A stretch of DNA of 64,000 nucleotides, from positions 186,001-250,000 of the forward strand of contig BGOU01000007.1 of the NCBI GenBank assembly GCA_003569705.1, in the 5' to 3' direction. The stretch comes from Nitrosarchaeum sp. (GTDB lineage: Archaea > Thermoproteota > Nitrososphaeria > Nitrososphaerales > Nitrosopumilaceae). The notes under the pieces are model-generated. The model had not been told where the DNA came from, did no database searches, and was given only the letters and a program-made list of their open reading frames with translations. Each line of letters opens with the position of its first letter. The first letter of the stretch is position 1. Positions 23,775-32,903 of this stretch are shown here, piece by piece. The position numbers and the translations under genes were made by a program.

Positions 23775-23836
23775 AGTTTGATCGCAAAAATCGATTTTTT
23801 AAAAAAATATTAGTAAAAGAAAATATCAAAAAGAGT

Positions 23837-24148
23837 ATGGAGTTTCATCCGAAAGATTTGCCAGTATCAAAAACATATGATCTAAAAGATGTCAAAGATG
23901 CATCAGATGCAGTTGAAGATATGGTGAAATTAGGATTCAGTAATCGTAAAGAAGGTTTTAGAGTTTTGATGCCAAAAGAATCAAAACTTGCAAAAAGAAT
24001 AGGGTACACAGTGACAACTGGAGTCACATACGGGCTTAGACAAAAAAATGAGATCAGAGACATAAGATATTGGACATATCATTATGATGAAAATCATTAC
24101 GCCATAGTTTTGATCAGTAACAAAGACTTGACAGAGTTAGGGTTTTGA
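23837..24148 (+). CDS. hypothetical protein
   Basis: A 103-residue soluble protein with no recognised motif (MEFHPKDLPVSKTYDLKDVKDASDAVEDM...). The composition is alpha/beta, and a block 'RDIRYWTYHYDENHYAIVLISN' looks conserved and structured. Its 3' end overlaps the convergent PAP2 gene by 12 bases. Function unknown. Confidence 0.6.
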   Translation: MEFHPKDLPVSKTYDLKDVKDASDAVEDMVKLGFSNRKEGFRVLMPKESKLAKRIGYTVTTGVTYGLRQKNEIRDIRYWTYHYDENHYAIVLISNKDLTELGF

Positions 24149-24805
24149 TTTCTCAAATATTTTGTATAGTTTTGTTCTTTTAGCCAGCACACCAGCTAGC
24201 ATCACACCAAGAATAGTTCCTCCAATAACATCCATTGGAAAATGCTGAAGAACATACACTCTACTTATTGATACCAATAAGGGGTAGAGAAATAACAAGT
24301 ATGCACCTCTAGGAAATCTTTCAGATAAGGCATATCCAAGCACTATTCCAAAAATCATAGCCCTCGCTGCATGCCCAGATGGGTAAGATGCACTGGATCC
24401 TCCTTCACAAAATAATGCAAATGTATCACGGCTAATTTTTACTGGAAATGGTGCACCTTCGTAATCAAAGTCAGGCCTATCTCTATCCACTCCACACTTT
24501 ATGTATCCAGTAAGTAGTGTTGATAAAACGATTAAAATCATAAGTGTGATTCCAACTCTTCTAGTTTTTTTGATTAAAAGTATCAATATACCAAAACCCA
24601 GCATCCAAATCGTATCACCACTTTCTGTGATGATCTGCATGATAAGATCCAAAGAAGGATTTCCCACATTATTAGCAGTAAAGGAAATTATTGATTGATC
24701 AAAACTTTCTGTGACATGAAAATATACCAACATTGATACAACGATAAACGAAATTGTAAGTAAAACAAATGAACGTGACCGAATATCAAAAATCCAATTC
24801 TGCAA
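24137..24805 (-). CDS. PAP2-family membrane phosphatase
   Basis: A 222-residue protein with about six membrane helices and the three acid-phosphatase motifs: 'KCGVDRDRPDF' (K-x6-RP), 'PSGHAAR' and 'SRVYVLQHFPMDVIGG' (SR-x5-H-x3-D). It dephosphorylates lipid phosphates such as undecaprenyl-type or archaeal prenyl pyrophosphates at the membrane surface. The residues are all present. It is a single gene, convergent with the small gene before it. Exact substrate not readable. Confidence 0.9.
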   Translation of the reverse strand: MQNWIFDIRSRSFVLLTISFIVVSMLVYFHVTESFDQSIISFTANNVGNPSLDLIMQIITESGDTIWMLGFGILILLIKKTRRVGITLMILIVLSTLLTGYIKCGVDRDRPDFDYEGAPFPVKISRDTFALFCEGGSSASYPSGHAARAMIFGIVLGYALSERFPRGAYLLFLYPLLVSISRVYVLQHFPMDVIGGTILGVMLAGVLAKRTKLYKIFEKSKP

Positions 24806-24925
24806 TCAAGTAAACCTCAAGTATGTTATTTTTAATTTTTCTCAAGTAGATAAGTATTAAAAAATATTTACTCGGCAAATATTAAATCATGACAAAAAAT
24901 GATCGGCTCAAAGAATTTAACCTAG

Positions 24926-26152
24926 GTGACAAATAGAAAAACCGTGAAGGTACTCACACTAGATGATTTTGACCTTAAAGGTAAGACAGTTTTTTTAAGA
25001 GTCGATATGAATTGCCCAATAGATCCGGAAACAATGGAGATTTCAGGAACTAAACGTATTGAAGAGGCAACAGAGACCATAAAATCACTAGAAGAGGCAA
25101 AAGTGGTTGTTGCATCTCATCAAGGAAGAGTTGGAAATAAAGACTATACTGGAATGGACAAACATGCAAAAGTTCTTGAAAAATTAATGGGTAAAAAAAT
25201 CAAGTATGTAGAAGATGTCATTGGTAGTGCTGCACAAAATGAAATAAAGAATTTGAAAAACGGTGAGATATTACTTTTAGATAATTTACGTTTATGTGCT
25301 GAAGAAAATTATGAATTCACACCACAGGAAGCTGCAAATACTATCATGGTAAGTCGATTATCAAAATTATTCGATCTTTGTGTATTGGATTCATTTCCTA
25401 GTGCACATAGATCACATCCATCAATAGTTGGATTTCCACATGTTTTACCGGCGTGTGCAGGACGAATTGTTGAAAGAGAGGTCAGAAATCTGGATGAAAT
25501 TATGACTGTAGCCAAGGCACCACATGTGATTGTACTTGGTGGGTCCAAAGTTTCAGACAGATTAGAGGCAATCAGATTATTGATTCAAAATGGTCGTGCA
25601 GACCATGTATTACTTACAGGATTAATTGGAAATGTCTTCATGCGTGCACAAGGAAGAATAAGATATCCACTTGGAATAAAAAGAGAAGACGAAGTAGTAG
25701 CAAAAGCACATTCTCTAATTGGGGAATATCCAGATGTGTTTTCTACTCCGGTAGATATTGCAATTGACAAAGATGGTGAGAGAATAGAGATGGATGTAAG
25801 AGAACTTGAGGTAGGAGACAAAATTTATGATCTTGGACCTAAGACAGTAGATCATTATTCAAAATTAATTACGGGTGCAGGAACTGTTTTCATAAGTGGT
25901 CCTGCAGGATTTTTTGAAAAAGAAAACTTTAGCTACGGAACAAAAGGATTACTCACTGCAGTTGCAAATTCCATGGCAACTACAATAGTAAGTGGAGGCC
26001 ATCTAACATCTGCATTAAAAAAATACGGATTGGCAGAACAAATAGATCACATCAGTACTGCAGGCGGAGCACTTGTCCTTTATCTTACTGGTGAAAAGCT
26101 TCCAATGATAAAAGCATTAGAAGATGCAGCTATCAAACACAGATCTAAATAG
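24926..26152 (+). CDS. pgk: phosphoglycerate kinase
   Basis: A 408-residue cytoplasmic enzyme interconverting 1,3-bisphosphoglycerate + ADP with 3-phosphoglycerate + ATP. The N-domain has 'TVFLRVDMNCPIDPETMEI', 'ASHQGRVGN' and 'DSFPSAHRSHPSIVGFP', the last being an archaeal version of the substrate site. The C-domain has 'VLGGSKVSDRLEAIR' and the C-terminal 'HISTAGGALVLYLTGEKLP' (usually STGGGA). In this lineage it would act mainly in gluconeogenesis. GTG 24926 is the annotated start; GTG 24944 is an alternative. A 15-codon frame (24889-24936) overlaps the start and may be a mini-leader. Confidence 0.95.
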   Translation: MTNRKTVKVLTLDDFDLKGKTVFLRVDMNCPIDPETMEISGTKRIEEATETIKSLEEAKVVVASHQGRVGNKDYTGMDKHAKVLEKLMGKKIKYVEDVIGSAAQNEIKNLKNGEILLLDNLRLCAEENYEFTPQEAANTIMVSRLSKLFDLCVLDSFPSAHRSHPSIVGFPHVLPACAGRIVEREVRNLDEIMTVAKAPHVIVLGGSKVSDRLEAIRLLIQNGRADHVLLTGLIGNVFMRAQGRIRYPLGIKREDEVVAKAHSLIGEYPDVFSTPVDIAIDKDGERIEMDVRELEVGDKIYDLGPKTVDHYSKLITGAGTVFISGPAGFFEKENFSYGTKGLLTAVANSMATTIVSGGHLTSALKKYGLAEQIDHISTAGGALVLYLTGEKLPMIKALEDAAIKHRSK

Positions 26153-26492
26153 ACGATTTACAAGAGGGGTTAGGACAAATTTGTTTTTCATTTACCCCAA
26201 GATACACATCTGAATTACAAGTATTGCAATGGTGTTTTTCCATAGGATCAAATAGCTTAAGCCAAATAGTCGTAAAATTTTGTGCGATATTTCTTGCAAG
26301 ACCAGAATTACAAATCTCATGAAAGTATGATTCTATATCATCTACAATCCAGGAAGGATCTAAATCTCCATTTTGTTTTATTTTCTCAAAAATTTCATCA
26401 TTGGTAAATTTTTCATCAGCACCATTATGATTTTCAAAAATAATTTTTCTAATTTGAAGTTGAATCGGAGTTTTAGGAGTGAAATTACCCAT
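26145..26492 (-). CDS. zinc-ribbon protein of the suf operon
   Basis: A 115-residue protein with a helical, winged-helix-like N-terminal part and a C-terminal zinc ribbon 'HCNTCNSDVYLG....CPNPSC'. It lies immediately next to sufU (no gap), at the end of the suf operon, and overlaps the convergent pgk by eight bases. A role in Fe-S assembly or its regulation is likely from position; the fold assignment is by pattern only. Confidence 0.6.
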   Translation of the reverse strand: MGNFTPKTPIQLQIRKIIFENHNGADEKFTNDEIFEKIKQNGDLDPSWIVDDIESYFHEICNSGLARNIAQNFTTIWLKLFDPMEKHHCNTCNSDVYLGVNEKQICPNPSCKSSI

Positions 26493-26936
26493 TCAGTATA
26501 AGTTGTCTGCCTCTTCTTTTAACTTATCTACATCTTGAGAATCTTTCATGTGCTTTCCAAGATATGAATAAAGAGCAGATTTTAGTACTTTAAGAGAAAG
26601 TAGTGCACATTTTATTCGAACAGCCTGTAGATGCTCTAATCCCAATTCACTTAAGACATCATGTTTAGTGATGTTTCTTACTTCTTCAATTCCTTTGCCT
26701 TTGGTAATTTCAGTCAATACTGAAGAGCATGCCATGCAAATAGCACATCCCTTACCATGAAATTTGATATCAGATACTTTGTCATCGACGATTTTCATAT
26801 CAATATCAATGCTGTCACCACATAGTGGATTTGAGTCATGAAAAGTAACATCTGGATTTTCTATTTTACCATAATTGATTGGATTTCTTGAATAATCAAT
26901 TATCATTTCATGATAAATGTCTGCATTACTGCTCAT
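26493..26936 (-). CDS. sufU: SufU/IscU-type Fe-S scaffold or sulfur acceptor
   Basis: A 147-residue protein with the IscU-fold Cys/Asp ligands: 'PLCGDSIDIDM' (C, D), 'GKGCAICMACSSVLTEITKGK' (C) and 'VRIKCALLSLKVL' (C). It accepts sulfur from SufS, or assembles an Fe-S cluster, and overlaps sufS by ATGA. The extra Cys residues (GCAICMACSS) are unusual. Cytoplasmic. Confidence 0.88.
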   Translation of the reverse strand: MSSNADIYHEMIIDYSRNPINYGKIENPDVTFHDSNPLCGDSIDIDMKIVDDKVSDIKFHGKGCAICMACSSVLTEITKGKGIEEVRNITKHDVLSELGLEHLQAVRIKCALLSLKVLKSALYSYLGKHMKDSQDVDKLKEEADNLY

Positions 26937-28177
26937 AGTTTGAATATCCTCGCAACTTTGTTTAATGAATTAATCAGTGAATCTACTTCCTCTTTAGTAT
27001 TGTAAATGTAAAAGCTTGCCCTAGATGTAGCTGCAACATTTAGTCGTTCCATTAGTACTTGAGCACAGTGATGCCCAGATCTTACTGCAATTCCTTCCTC
27101 ATCTATTATTTGTGCTACATCATGAGGATGAACATCTGCAAAATTAAATGAAATTACACCGCCTCTTTTTGAAATATCTTTGGTACCATAAATTGTGATT
27201 CCATTTACATGAGATAGTTTTTCAATAGCATAATTTGTCAATTCAATTTCATGTTCTCGTACATTATCCATTCCAAGTTTTGTAAGATAGTCTATCGCAG
27301 CCCCTAATCCAATGACATCAGCAATGTTTGGAGTGCCAGCTTCGAATTTGTATGGTAAATCATTCCATGTTGTTTCGTATTTGTGAACTTCTCTTATCAT
27401 ATCACCACCGCCATGAAATGGATTCATTGTTTGCAGGACTGATTTTCTTACCCATAAAACTCCAATTCCGGTAGGTCCTAACATTTTATGCCCAGAAAAT
27501 GCGAAGAAATCACAACCTAGTTTTTCAATATCTACAGGCATGTGAGGGACAGCTTGTGCTCCGTCAATCAAAGTCAATACGCCGTATTCCTTACACATTG
27601 AAACTATTTTTTCTGCATCAGTAATAGTACCAAGAACATTAGACATTAGACTAAATGTTACAAGTTTGACTTTGCCTGTGGCAAGATATTTTGCAAGATC
27701 ATTTAAAATTAATTCTCCGTTATCATCCATTCCAATGTATTCTAGCTTTGCTCCTTTTTCCTGAGTCAAGAGTTGCCAAGGGACAATATTGCTATGATGC
27801 TCATATTCAGTCGTAACTATAATGTCATCTTTTTTGATATGGGTTCTGCCCCATGCATATGCAACTAGATTTATTGCCTCAGTTGTTCCTCTAACAAAAA
27901 TAAGTTCTTCTCTATTTTTCACATGGATAAAATTTGCAATTTTATCTCTTGTGGACTCGTAAAGTTCAGTAGCTTCTTCTGCCAACGCATAGACAGCTCG
28001 GTGAATATTTGCATTATGGTTTCTATAATAATCAGTGATAGCGTCAATTACCTGATTTGGTTTCTGTGTTGTAGATGCATTATCTAAATACACAAGTGTC
28101 TTGTTATCCCTTACAGTTCTTTGTAAAATAGGAAAATCTTTTCGTAAATTTTCAAAAGATGTCTCTACACTTTGCAT
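26933..28177 (-). CDS. sufS: cysteine desulfurase SufS
   Basis: A 414-residue class V aminotransferase fold. It removes sulfur from L-cysteine and makes persulfide for Fe-S cluster synthesis. The PLP lysine is in 'FAFSGHKMLGPTGIGVLW', and the catalytic Cys in 'RSGHHCAQVLMERL'. The PLP-contacting 'TEYEHHSNIVPWQ' segment is present. The gene lies between the Rieske protein and sufU in the suf operon, with two bases to the former and an ATGA overlap with the latter. Confidence 0.95.
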   Translation of the reverse strand: MQSVETSFENLRKDFPILQRTVRDNKTLVYLDNASTTQKPNQVIDAITDYYRNHNANIHRAVYALAEEATELYESTRDKIANFIHVKNREELIFVRGTTEAINLVAYAWGRTHIKKDDIIVTTEYEHHSNIVPWQLLTQEKGAKLEYIGMDDNGELILNDLAKYLATGKVKLVTFSLMSNVLGTITDAEKIVSMCKEYGVLTLIDGAQAVPHMPVDIEKLGCDFFAFSGHKMLGPTGIGVLWVRKSVLQTMNPFHGGGDMIREVHKYETTWNDLPYKFEAGTPNIADVIGLGAAIDYLTKLGMDNVREHEIELTNYAIEKLSHVNGITIYGTKDISKRGGVISFNFADVHPHDVAQIIDEEGIAVRSGHHCAQVLMERLNVAATSRASFYIYNTKEEVDSLINSLNKVARIFKL

Positions 28178-28179
28178 TC

Positions 28180-28497
28180 CTAAACCTCCACGTAAATCTC
28201 GTTTTGTTCTATTTTAACATTGTATGTTTTTAATGGTATTTCTGCAGGAAGATTTTCTGGCTTTCCATTTTGTAAATTAAAAACAGAAAGATGTAATGGG
28301 CATCGTACACCTTCTTCGCTGAGAAATCCTGTTGAAAGATCAGCGTCGGCGTGAGTACATATTAGATCAGTCGCATAGATTTTTCCTTTTTGATTTGCCA
28401 AAAGAATTTTTTTATCATCATGAGAAAATCCAAAGAGTTGACCAGTCTTTACTTGATCCAATTTACAAGCTTTAATCCATTGAACCAAGTTTATCAC
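28180..28497 (-). CDS. Rieske-type [2Fe-2S] ferredoxin
   Basis: A 105-residue soluble Rieske protein of the NirD/dioxygenase-ferredoxin type: 'CTHADADLSTGF' (C-x-H) and 'CPLHLSVFNLQNGKPENLPA' (C-x2-H) are the two cluster motifs. It overlaps sufD by ATGA and is two bases from sufS, so it is an integral member of the operon. It probably gives electrons for Fe-S assembly, or is a client; that is inference. Confidence 0.9.
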   Translation of the reverse strand: MINLVQWIKACKLDQVKTGQLFGFSHDDKKILLANQKGKIYATDLICTHADADLSTGFLSEEGVRCPLHLSVFNLQNGKPENLPAEIPLKTYNVKIEQNEIYVEV

Positions 28498-29894
28498 CTA
28501 TACTTGTAATGTTGCTCAATTTCTGAATCTTCATTGTAACGTGTTTCTTCAATTTCAACAAATTTTGTCAATTCTTCATCAGTATTAATTGTCAATTCAC
28601 GTGCATCCCATTTAGATTCAATCAAGTAAGCAATCCATGCTCTGACTTGATATGACATTTTTCTTGATAGGGGTTCTAAAAATCCTTCAATAATTGTTCT
28701 TTCAGCCTCTTCTTTAGTTAGACAACGGGTTCTAAGATAGAAAACCTGCTCCTCATCAATTTGGGCAACAGATGCAGAATGAGTTGCTTTGACATCATTA
28801 GTGAAAATTTCTAATCCAGGAATGGAATCTGATTTTGCGTCTTTATCAAGTAAAATGGAACGGCCTGACAAAAATGAATTTGATTTTGTAGCTTTTTCTT
28901 TTATTCTAATCATCCCCTTAAAAAGAGATTTTGATTTATTTCTCAGGATGGATTTTTCGACAACTCTGCCATCAGTAGATGGACTTTCATGATTCACATT
29001 TGTTTGAATATCAAAAGATTGTTCATTGTTTCCAAATATTACTTCAGAATCATTAGCAGATGCGCCGGTTCCATTAAGAAAATATTCTATTTTATATCTA
29101 GAAAGCATAGATCCAAACAAGCCAGAATACCAGTTAACTTTAGAATCTTGTCCCAAATCAGTTCGTCTAGTAGAGAAATTAACAGTAGTTTGATCCATCA
29201 TTTGTAATGTTGTAATATCAAGTTGTGCGTTTTGAGCAATGTTTGTGTTTAGCAATTCAAGATATGCTTGTTGCTTTTCTGCTTTAGAAGAATACAATTC
29301 CTGAACAATGGTTGCCTTGCTACTTTCATCTGCAAAGATAATATTTCTAGCAATGGTAGAAATTCCATCATCAGATAAGCAGGACAAGATATGGATTGGT
29401 TTTTCCAATACCAGATTACGTGGTATGTGAATAAAAATTCCAGAATTAAATGCGGCGTTATTTAGTGCAGTAAATTTGTCTTCTTTAGAGTTTGATGCAT
29501 CTAGTGCTTTTTTTACTAGTTCTGAATTATTTTTTATTGCATCATCAATAGAAGTGATAACTAGTCCTTTTGATTTTAACTCATCAGAAATATTGATTTT
29601 GTGGGTATTACTGCCTATTTGAATAATGCATGTTTCTTTTTCTAATTCATGTAATCTTTTTTGAAGGAATGCAGGTACTGTATTAGTAGTGGATGTTGAA
29701 AAGGAAACTTGTTGAGGATCCATTTTTTTCGCATCAGTGTATTTGTTGTATAGTGGCGATGTCTCAATTGGCAAAGCATCATAGATAGTTAAGGAACTCT
29801 GTCTGTATTGTTTTAACCAATCAGGTTCATTTCGTGATGAAGAAATTTCTTCAACATGACGAGAATTAATTTTTGAAAGTGTTTCTTGAGACAT
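28494..29894 (-). CDS. sufD: SufD-type Fe-S assembly protein
   Basis: A 466-residue SufBD-family protein with a right-handed beta-helix core. The C-terminus carries 'KATHSASVAQIDEEQVFYLRTRCLTKEEAERTIIEGF', the family signature with its conserved His. The N-terminal 'RNEPDWLKQYRQSSLTIYDALP' is typical of SufD. It pairs with SufB. It lies 27 bases from sufB and overlaps the Rieske gene by ATGA. Confidence 0.92.
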   Translation of the reverse strand: MSQETLSKINSRHVEEISSSRNEPDWLKQYRQSSLTIYDALPIETSPLYNKYTDAKKMDPQQVSFSTSTTNTVPAFLQKRLHELEKETCIIQIGSNTHKINISDELKSKGLVITSIDDAIKNNSELVKKALDASNSKEDKFTALNNAAFNSGIFIHIPRNLVLEKPIHILSCLSDDGISTIARNIIFADESSKATIVQELYSSKAEKQQAYLELLNTNIAQNAQLDITTLQMMDQTTVNFSTRRTDLGQDSKVNWYSGLFGSMLSRYKIEYFLNGTGASANDSEVIFGNNEQSFDIQTNVNHESPSTDGRVVEKSILRNKSKSLFKGMIRIKEKATKSNSFLSGRSILLDKDAKSDSIPGLEIFTNDVKATHSASVAQIDEEQVFYLRTRCLTKEEAERTIIEGFLEPLSRKMSYQVRAWIAYLIESKWDARELTINTDEELTKFVEIEETRYNEDSEIEQHYKYR

Positions 29895-29921
29895 GATTAA
29901 CCTAAATTGAAATTTAGTGGT

Positions 29922-31322
29922 TTAACCCACTGAATCATCCATCTCTAGTTTGATGAGTCGGTTTAATTCTACAGCATATTCCATAGGCAATTCCTTTGTA
30001 AATGGCTCCATGAACCCATTAACAATTAGAGATAGTGCTTCTTCTTCAGTGAAACCTCTAGTCATGAGATAGAAAATTTGTTCATCTCCAATTTTTCCCA
30101 CAGTTGCTTCATGTGTAATTGTAGCATCTTCTTGATTAATTTCCATGTAAGGATAAGTATCAGTTTTCGATGTATCGTCTAAGAGTAATGCATCACATCT
30201 TACGGTAGCTTTTACATTGGTTGCACCTTTTGCAACATGAAGCATTCCTCTGTAAGTGGATCGTCCGTCTAATCTACTGACAGATTTTGACGTAGTTTTT
30301 GATGTAGTGTTTGGTGCTAGATGAACCATTTTAGCACCGGTATCTTGGTGTTGTCCTTTTCCAGCAAAAGCAATAGATAGTGTTTCACCATATGCCCTCT
30401 CACCCATCAAATAGATTCCAGGGTATTTCATTGTAAGTTTACTACCAATGTTACCATCAATCCATTCCACTGTTGCACCTTCATATGCATAAGCACGTTT
30501 TGTAACTAGATTATACACATCGCTACTCCAATTTTGAATTGTAGTGTATCGTAATTTTGCATCTTTATGTGCTACTAGTTCAACAACTGCTGAATGTAGT
30601 GATTCAGATGAATATACCGGAGCAGTACATCCTTCAATGTAATGAATTTCAGAACCTTCATCAGCTATGATCAGGGTTCTTTCAAATTGTCCAATATTTT
30701 CAGCATTAATTCTAAAGTATGCTTGTAATGGCATGTCAACTTTGATTCCTGGTGGAATATAGATAAACGAGCCACCACTCCAAACTGCACTATTTAGTGC
30801 TGCAAATTTATTATCTTCTGGTGGAATTATTTTACCAAAATATTTTTTGAAGATTTCAGGATATTGTTTTAGCGCAGAGTCAGTATCTAAAAATAAAACA
30901 CCTTGTTTTGCCAAATCTTCTCTTAGACTGTGATAAACAACTTCGGATTCGTATTGAGCACCAACACCTGCCAAGAATTTCTTTTCAGCCTCTGGAATTC
31001 CTAATTTATCAAAAGTAGCTTTGACTTCTGCTGGAACATCATCCCAATTCTTTTCAGTTTTTTCAGTTGCTTTTGCATAATAATAGATATTTTGAAAGTC
31101 AATATGACTTAGGTCTCCGCCCCAAGTAGGCATTGGTTTTTTCATAAAAATTTCATAAGATCGTAATCTAAAATCAAGCATCCATTGTGGTTCATCCTTC
31201 ATTTTACTAATGGCAATAACAGTGTCTTTTGAGAGACCCTTTTTGCTAAGATGTACATACAGATCAGTTGAATCTTTAAAATCATATTTTGAATAATCCA
31301 TGTTTAATTTTTCAGTAGACAT
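29922..31322 (-). CDS. sufB: SufB Fe-S assembly scaffold
   Basis: A 466-residue SufBD-family protein. The beta-helix core has '[34 protein letters not shown]' and '[33 protein letters not shown]'. I choose ATG 31322 ([15 protein letters not shown]...) over 31331. With SufC and SufD it forms the SufBCD scaffold that builds [4Fe-4S] clusters. No sufC ATPase gene is next to it in this window, unlike most suf operons. This is the first gene of the operon. Confidence 0.94.
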   Translation of the reverse strand: MSTEKLNMDYSKYDFKDSTDLYVHLSKKGLSKDTVIAISKMKDEPQWMLDFRLRSYEIFMKKPMPTWGGDLSHIDFQNIYYYAKATEKTEKNWDDVPAEVKATFDKLGIPEAEKKFLAGVGAQYESEVVYHSLREDLAKQGVLFLDTDSALKQYPEIFKKYFGKIIPPEDNKFAALNSAVWSGGSFIYIPPGIKVDMPLQAYFRINAENIGQFERTLIIADEGSEIHYIEGCTAPVYSSESLHSAVVELVAHKDAKLRYTTIQNWSSDVYNLVTKRAYAYEGATVEWIDGNIGSKLTMKYPGIYLMGERAYGETLSIAFAGKGQHQDTGAKMVHLAPNTTSKTTSKSVSRLDGRSTYRGMLHVAKGATNVKATVRCDALLLDDTSKTDTYPYMEINQEDATITHEATVGKIGDEQIFYLMTRGFTEEEALSLIVNGFMEPFTKELPMEYAVELNRLIKLEMDDSVG

Positions 31323-31438
31323 GAAAATCATAACATCGTTATATTATAAATACATGAGGAAAAATAGGCACAGCTAAATAGCTTGAGCTAAACTTTAGAA
31401 TTTATCTAAATTGAGTCGGACATAAGAATAGTTTTGAA

Positions 31439-32668
31439 TTATTTAATTTCATGTGAAGGTTTTATCTTTCTAAAGTGAGCATAAATTCCCACATCATAAA
31501 TAATCTTCAACAATCCTCCAATTACAAAGGGTGCAGAAAACCATAGTGAGTGAATTATTGCACCAGTTATAGATGGACCAATAGATTGAGCTATATTTCT
31601 GGAAGTATTTGTTATTCCAGCGGCAGCTGTTCTCTCATTTTCCTCAACAACTGCAACAATGTATGCTTGCCTTGTTGGTACATCCATCTGAGACAAGCTC
31701 ATTCTAGCCAAATACAACACTAGTGCAATATGAAAAGTAGGAGCGATTGCAACTAGAATCAAAAGAATGTTTGATGGAATGTGAGTAAAAACCATAGTTT
31801 TAATCAATCCAATCTGATCTGCAATTTTTGCTGCAAAGAAAAATGAAATTGCTGTAAATACACCTGCAACTGAGAAAATTATTGATAGGGTTGTAAGATC
31901 AACGCCAAACTTTGTAAAAAACCAAAAAGCAACAATACTTTGAATTACAAACCCACCAGCAAACGAATCCAATGCAAATAATGATGACATTTTAAGGACA
32001 ATTTGTTTTGACTTGGGCGATAGATTTGATGAAAATGTTTTTGAGTCAAGTGTTTTTTTAACTTCAATTTCTTTTGAAAAGAAAAAATAAATTATAACAA
32101 CAGTAATTCCAGCAAGTATGTAAATCAAAAAGAGTGGTTTGAATGAATCGATTGTTGAGAAACCAAAGTGCTCTTGTATGATTTGTGGCAAAGAGGATAA
32201 CAAAATTCCTCCAGCCATAGCAAGAGTTCCAATTATATTATAAAGTGCAAAAACAGTATTTCTTTTTTTGATATCCTTTACAGTTTGTGGAAGAATTGCT
32301 TGCTCTAATGATAAAAATGCACCAGTTTCTGAACCGGTTACATTGATTGTTCCAATAAATGCAGCGATTATTAGTGCAAAATAATTTTCAGTGATAAAAA
32401 ATACACAGCCTGAAACTGCCATTAATGATGCATAAATTATCAATACTTTTTTTCTTCCGATACGATCTGCAAAAAAGCTAGAAAATAGGTTGAAAATTAT
32501 GCTATTTACCAGAGTGGCAGATAAAATAAATCCGATTAAAAGTCCATCAAATCCAATCAGGCTCAGATAAATTGCCAAAATCATGCTCAAAAATCCATAA
32601 GAAAACGTTCGAATTATTCTGGCAGAAATTATTAATTTCCCGTCTTTTGTTAACCAGTTTAAAATCAA
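31439..32668 (-). CDS. MFS transporter
   Basis: A 409-residue membrane protein with about 12 hydrophobic helices and the major-facilitator loop 2-3 motif 'SSFFADRIGRKKVLI' (G-x-x-x-D-R-x-G-R-K-like). The substrate is unknown; the profile looks like a drug/metabolite exporter. It is a single gene oriented like the suf operon but separated from sufB by 107 bases. A 10-base inverted repeat lies upstream (32736-32758). Confidence 0.82.
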   Translation of the reverse strand: MILNWLTKDGKLIISARIIRTFSYGFLSMILAIYLSLIGFDGLLIGFILSATLVNSIIFNLFSSFFADRIGRKKVLIIYASLMAVSGCVFFITENYFALIIAAFIGTINVTGSETGAFLSLEQAILPQTVKDIKKRNTVFALYNIIGTLAMAGGILLSSLPQIIQEHFGFSTIDSFKPLFLIYILAGITVVIIYFFFSKEIEVKKTLDSKTFSSNLSPKSKQIVLKMSSLFALDSFAGGFVIQSIVAFWFFTKFGVDLTTLSIIFSVAGVFTAISFFFAAKIADQIGLIKTMVFTHIPSNILLILVAIAPTFHIALVLYLARMSLSQMDVPTRQAYIVAVVEENERTAAAGITNTSRNIAQSIGPSITGAIIHSLWFSAPFVIGGLLKIIYDVGIYAHFRKIKPSHEIK

Positions 32669-32735
32669 GTCATCTAATCAGATATTGAATCGTAATTAGC
32701 CTTTTACTCTTAAAAGAGATTGTAATATCACAGAT

Positions 32736-32758
32736 AATGATATTTCCAAAATATCATT
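32736..32758. promoter_or_regulatory. 10-bp inverted repeat, 3-base spacer, upstream of MFS gene
   Basis: AATGATATTT (32736-32745), CCA, AAATATCATT (32749-32758). It lies 67 bases upstream of the MFS start and 145 bases past the surface-protein stop. No T-run follows on either side, so an operator is slightly more likely than a terminator. Confidence 0.35.
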
Positions 32759-32903
32759 ATAGGTACAGATAATTTTTAGATAATCTAGACATCATTATTT
32801 TTATCACAATCTTGCTTAAGGTATTTAAATTAAAGATAAGAATAACTAAGGACATATCATCACATTATAAAATAATTACAACAAACGTAGAATAAATTTA
32901 AAA

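Noticed and set aside
24889-24936. 15-codon frame overlapping the pgk start
   Set aside because: Too short to support as a gene; noted only as a possible leader.
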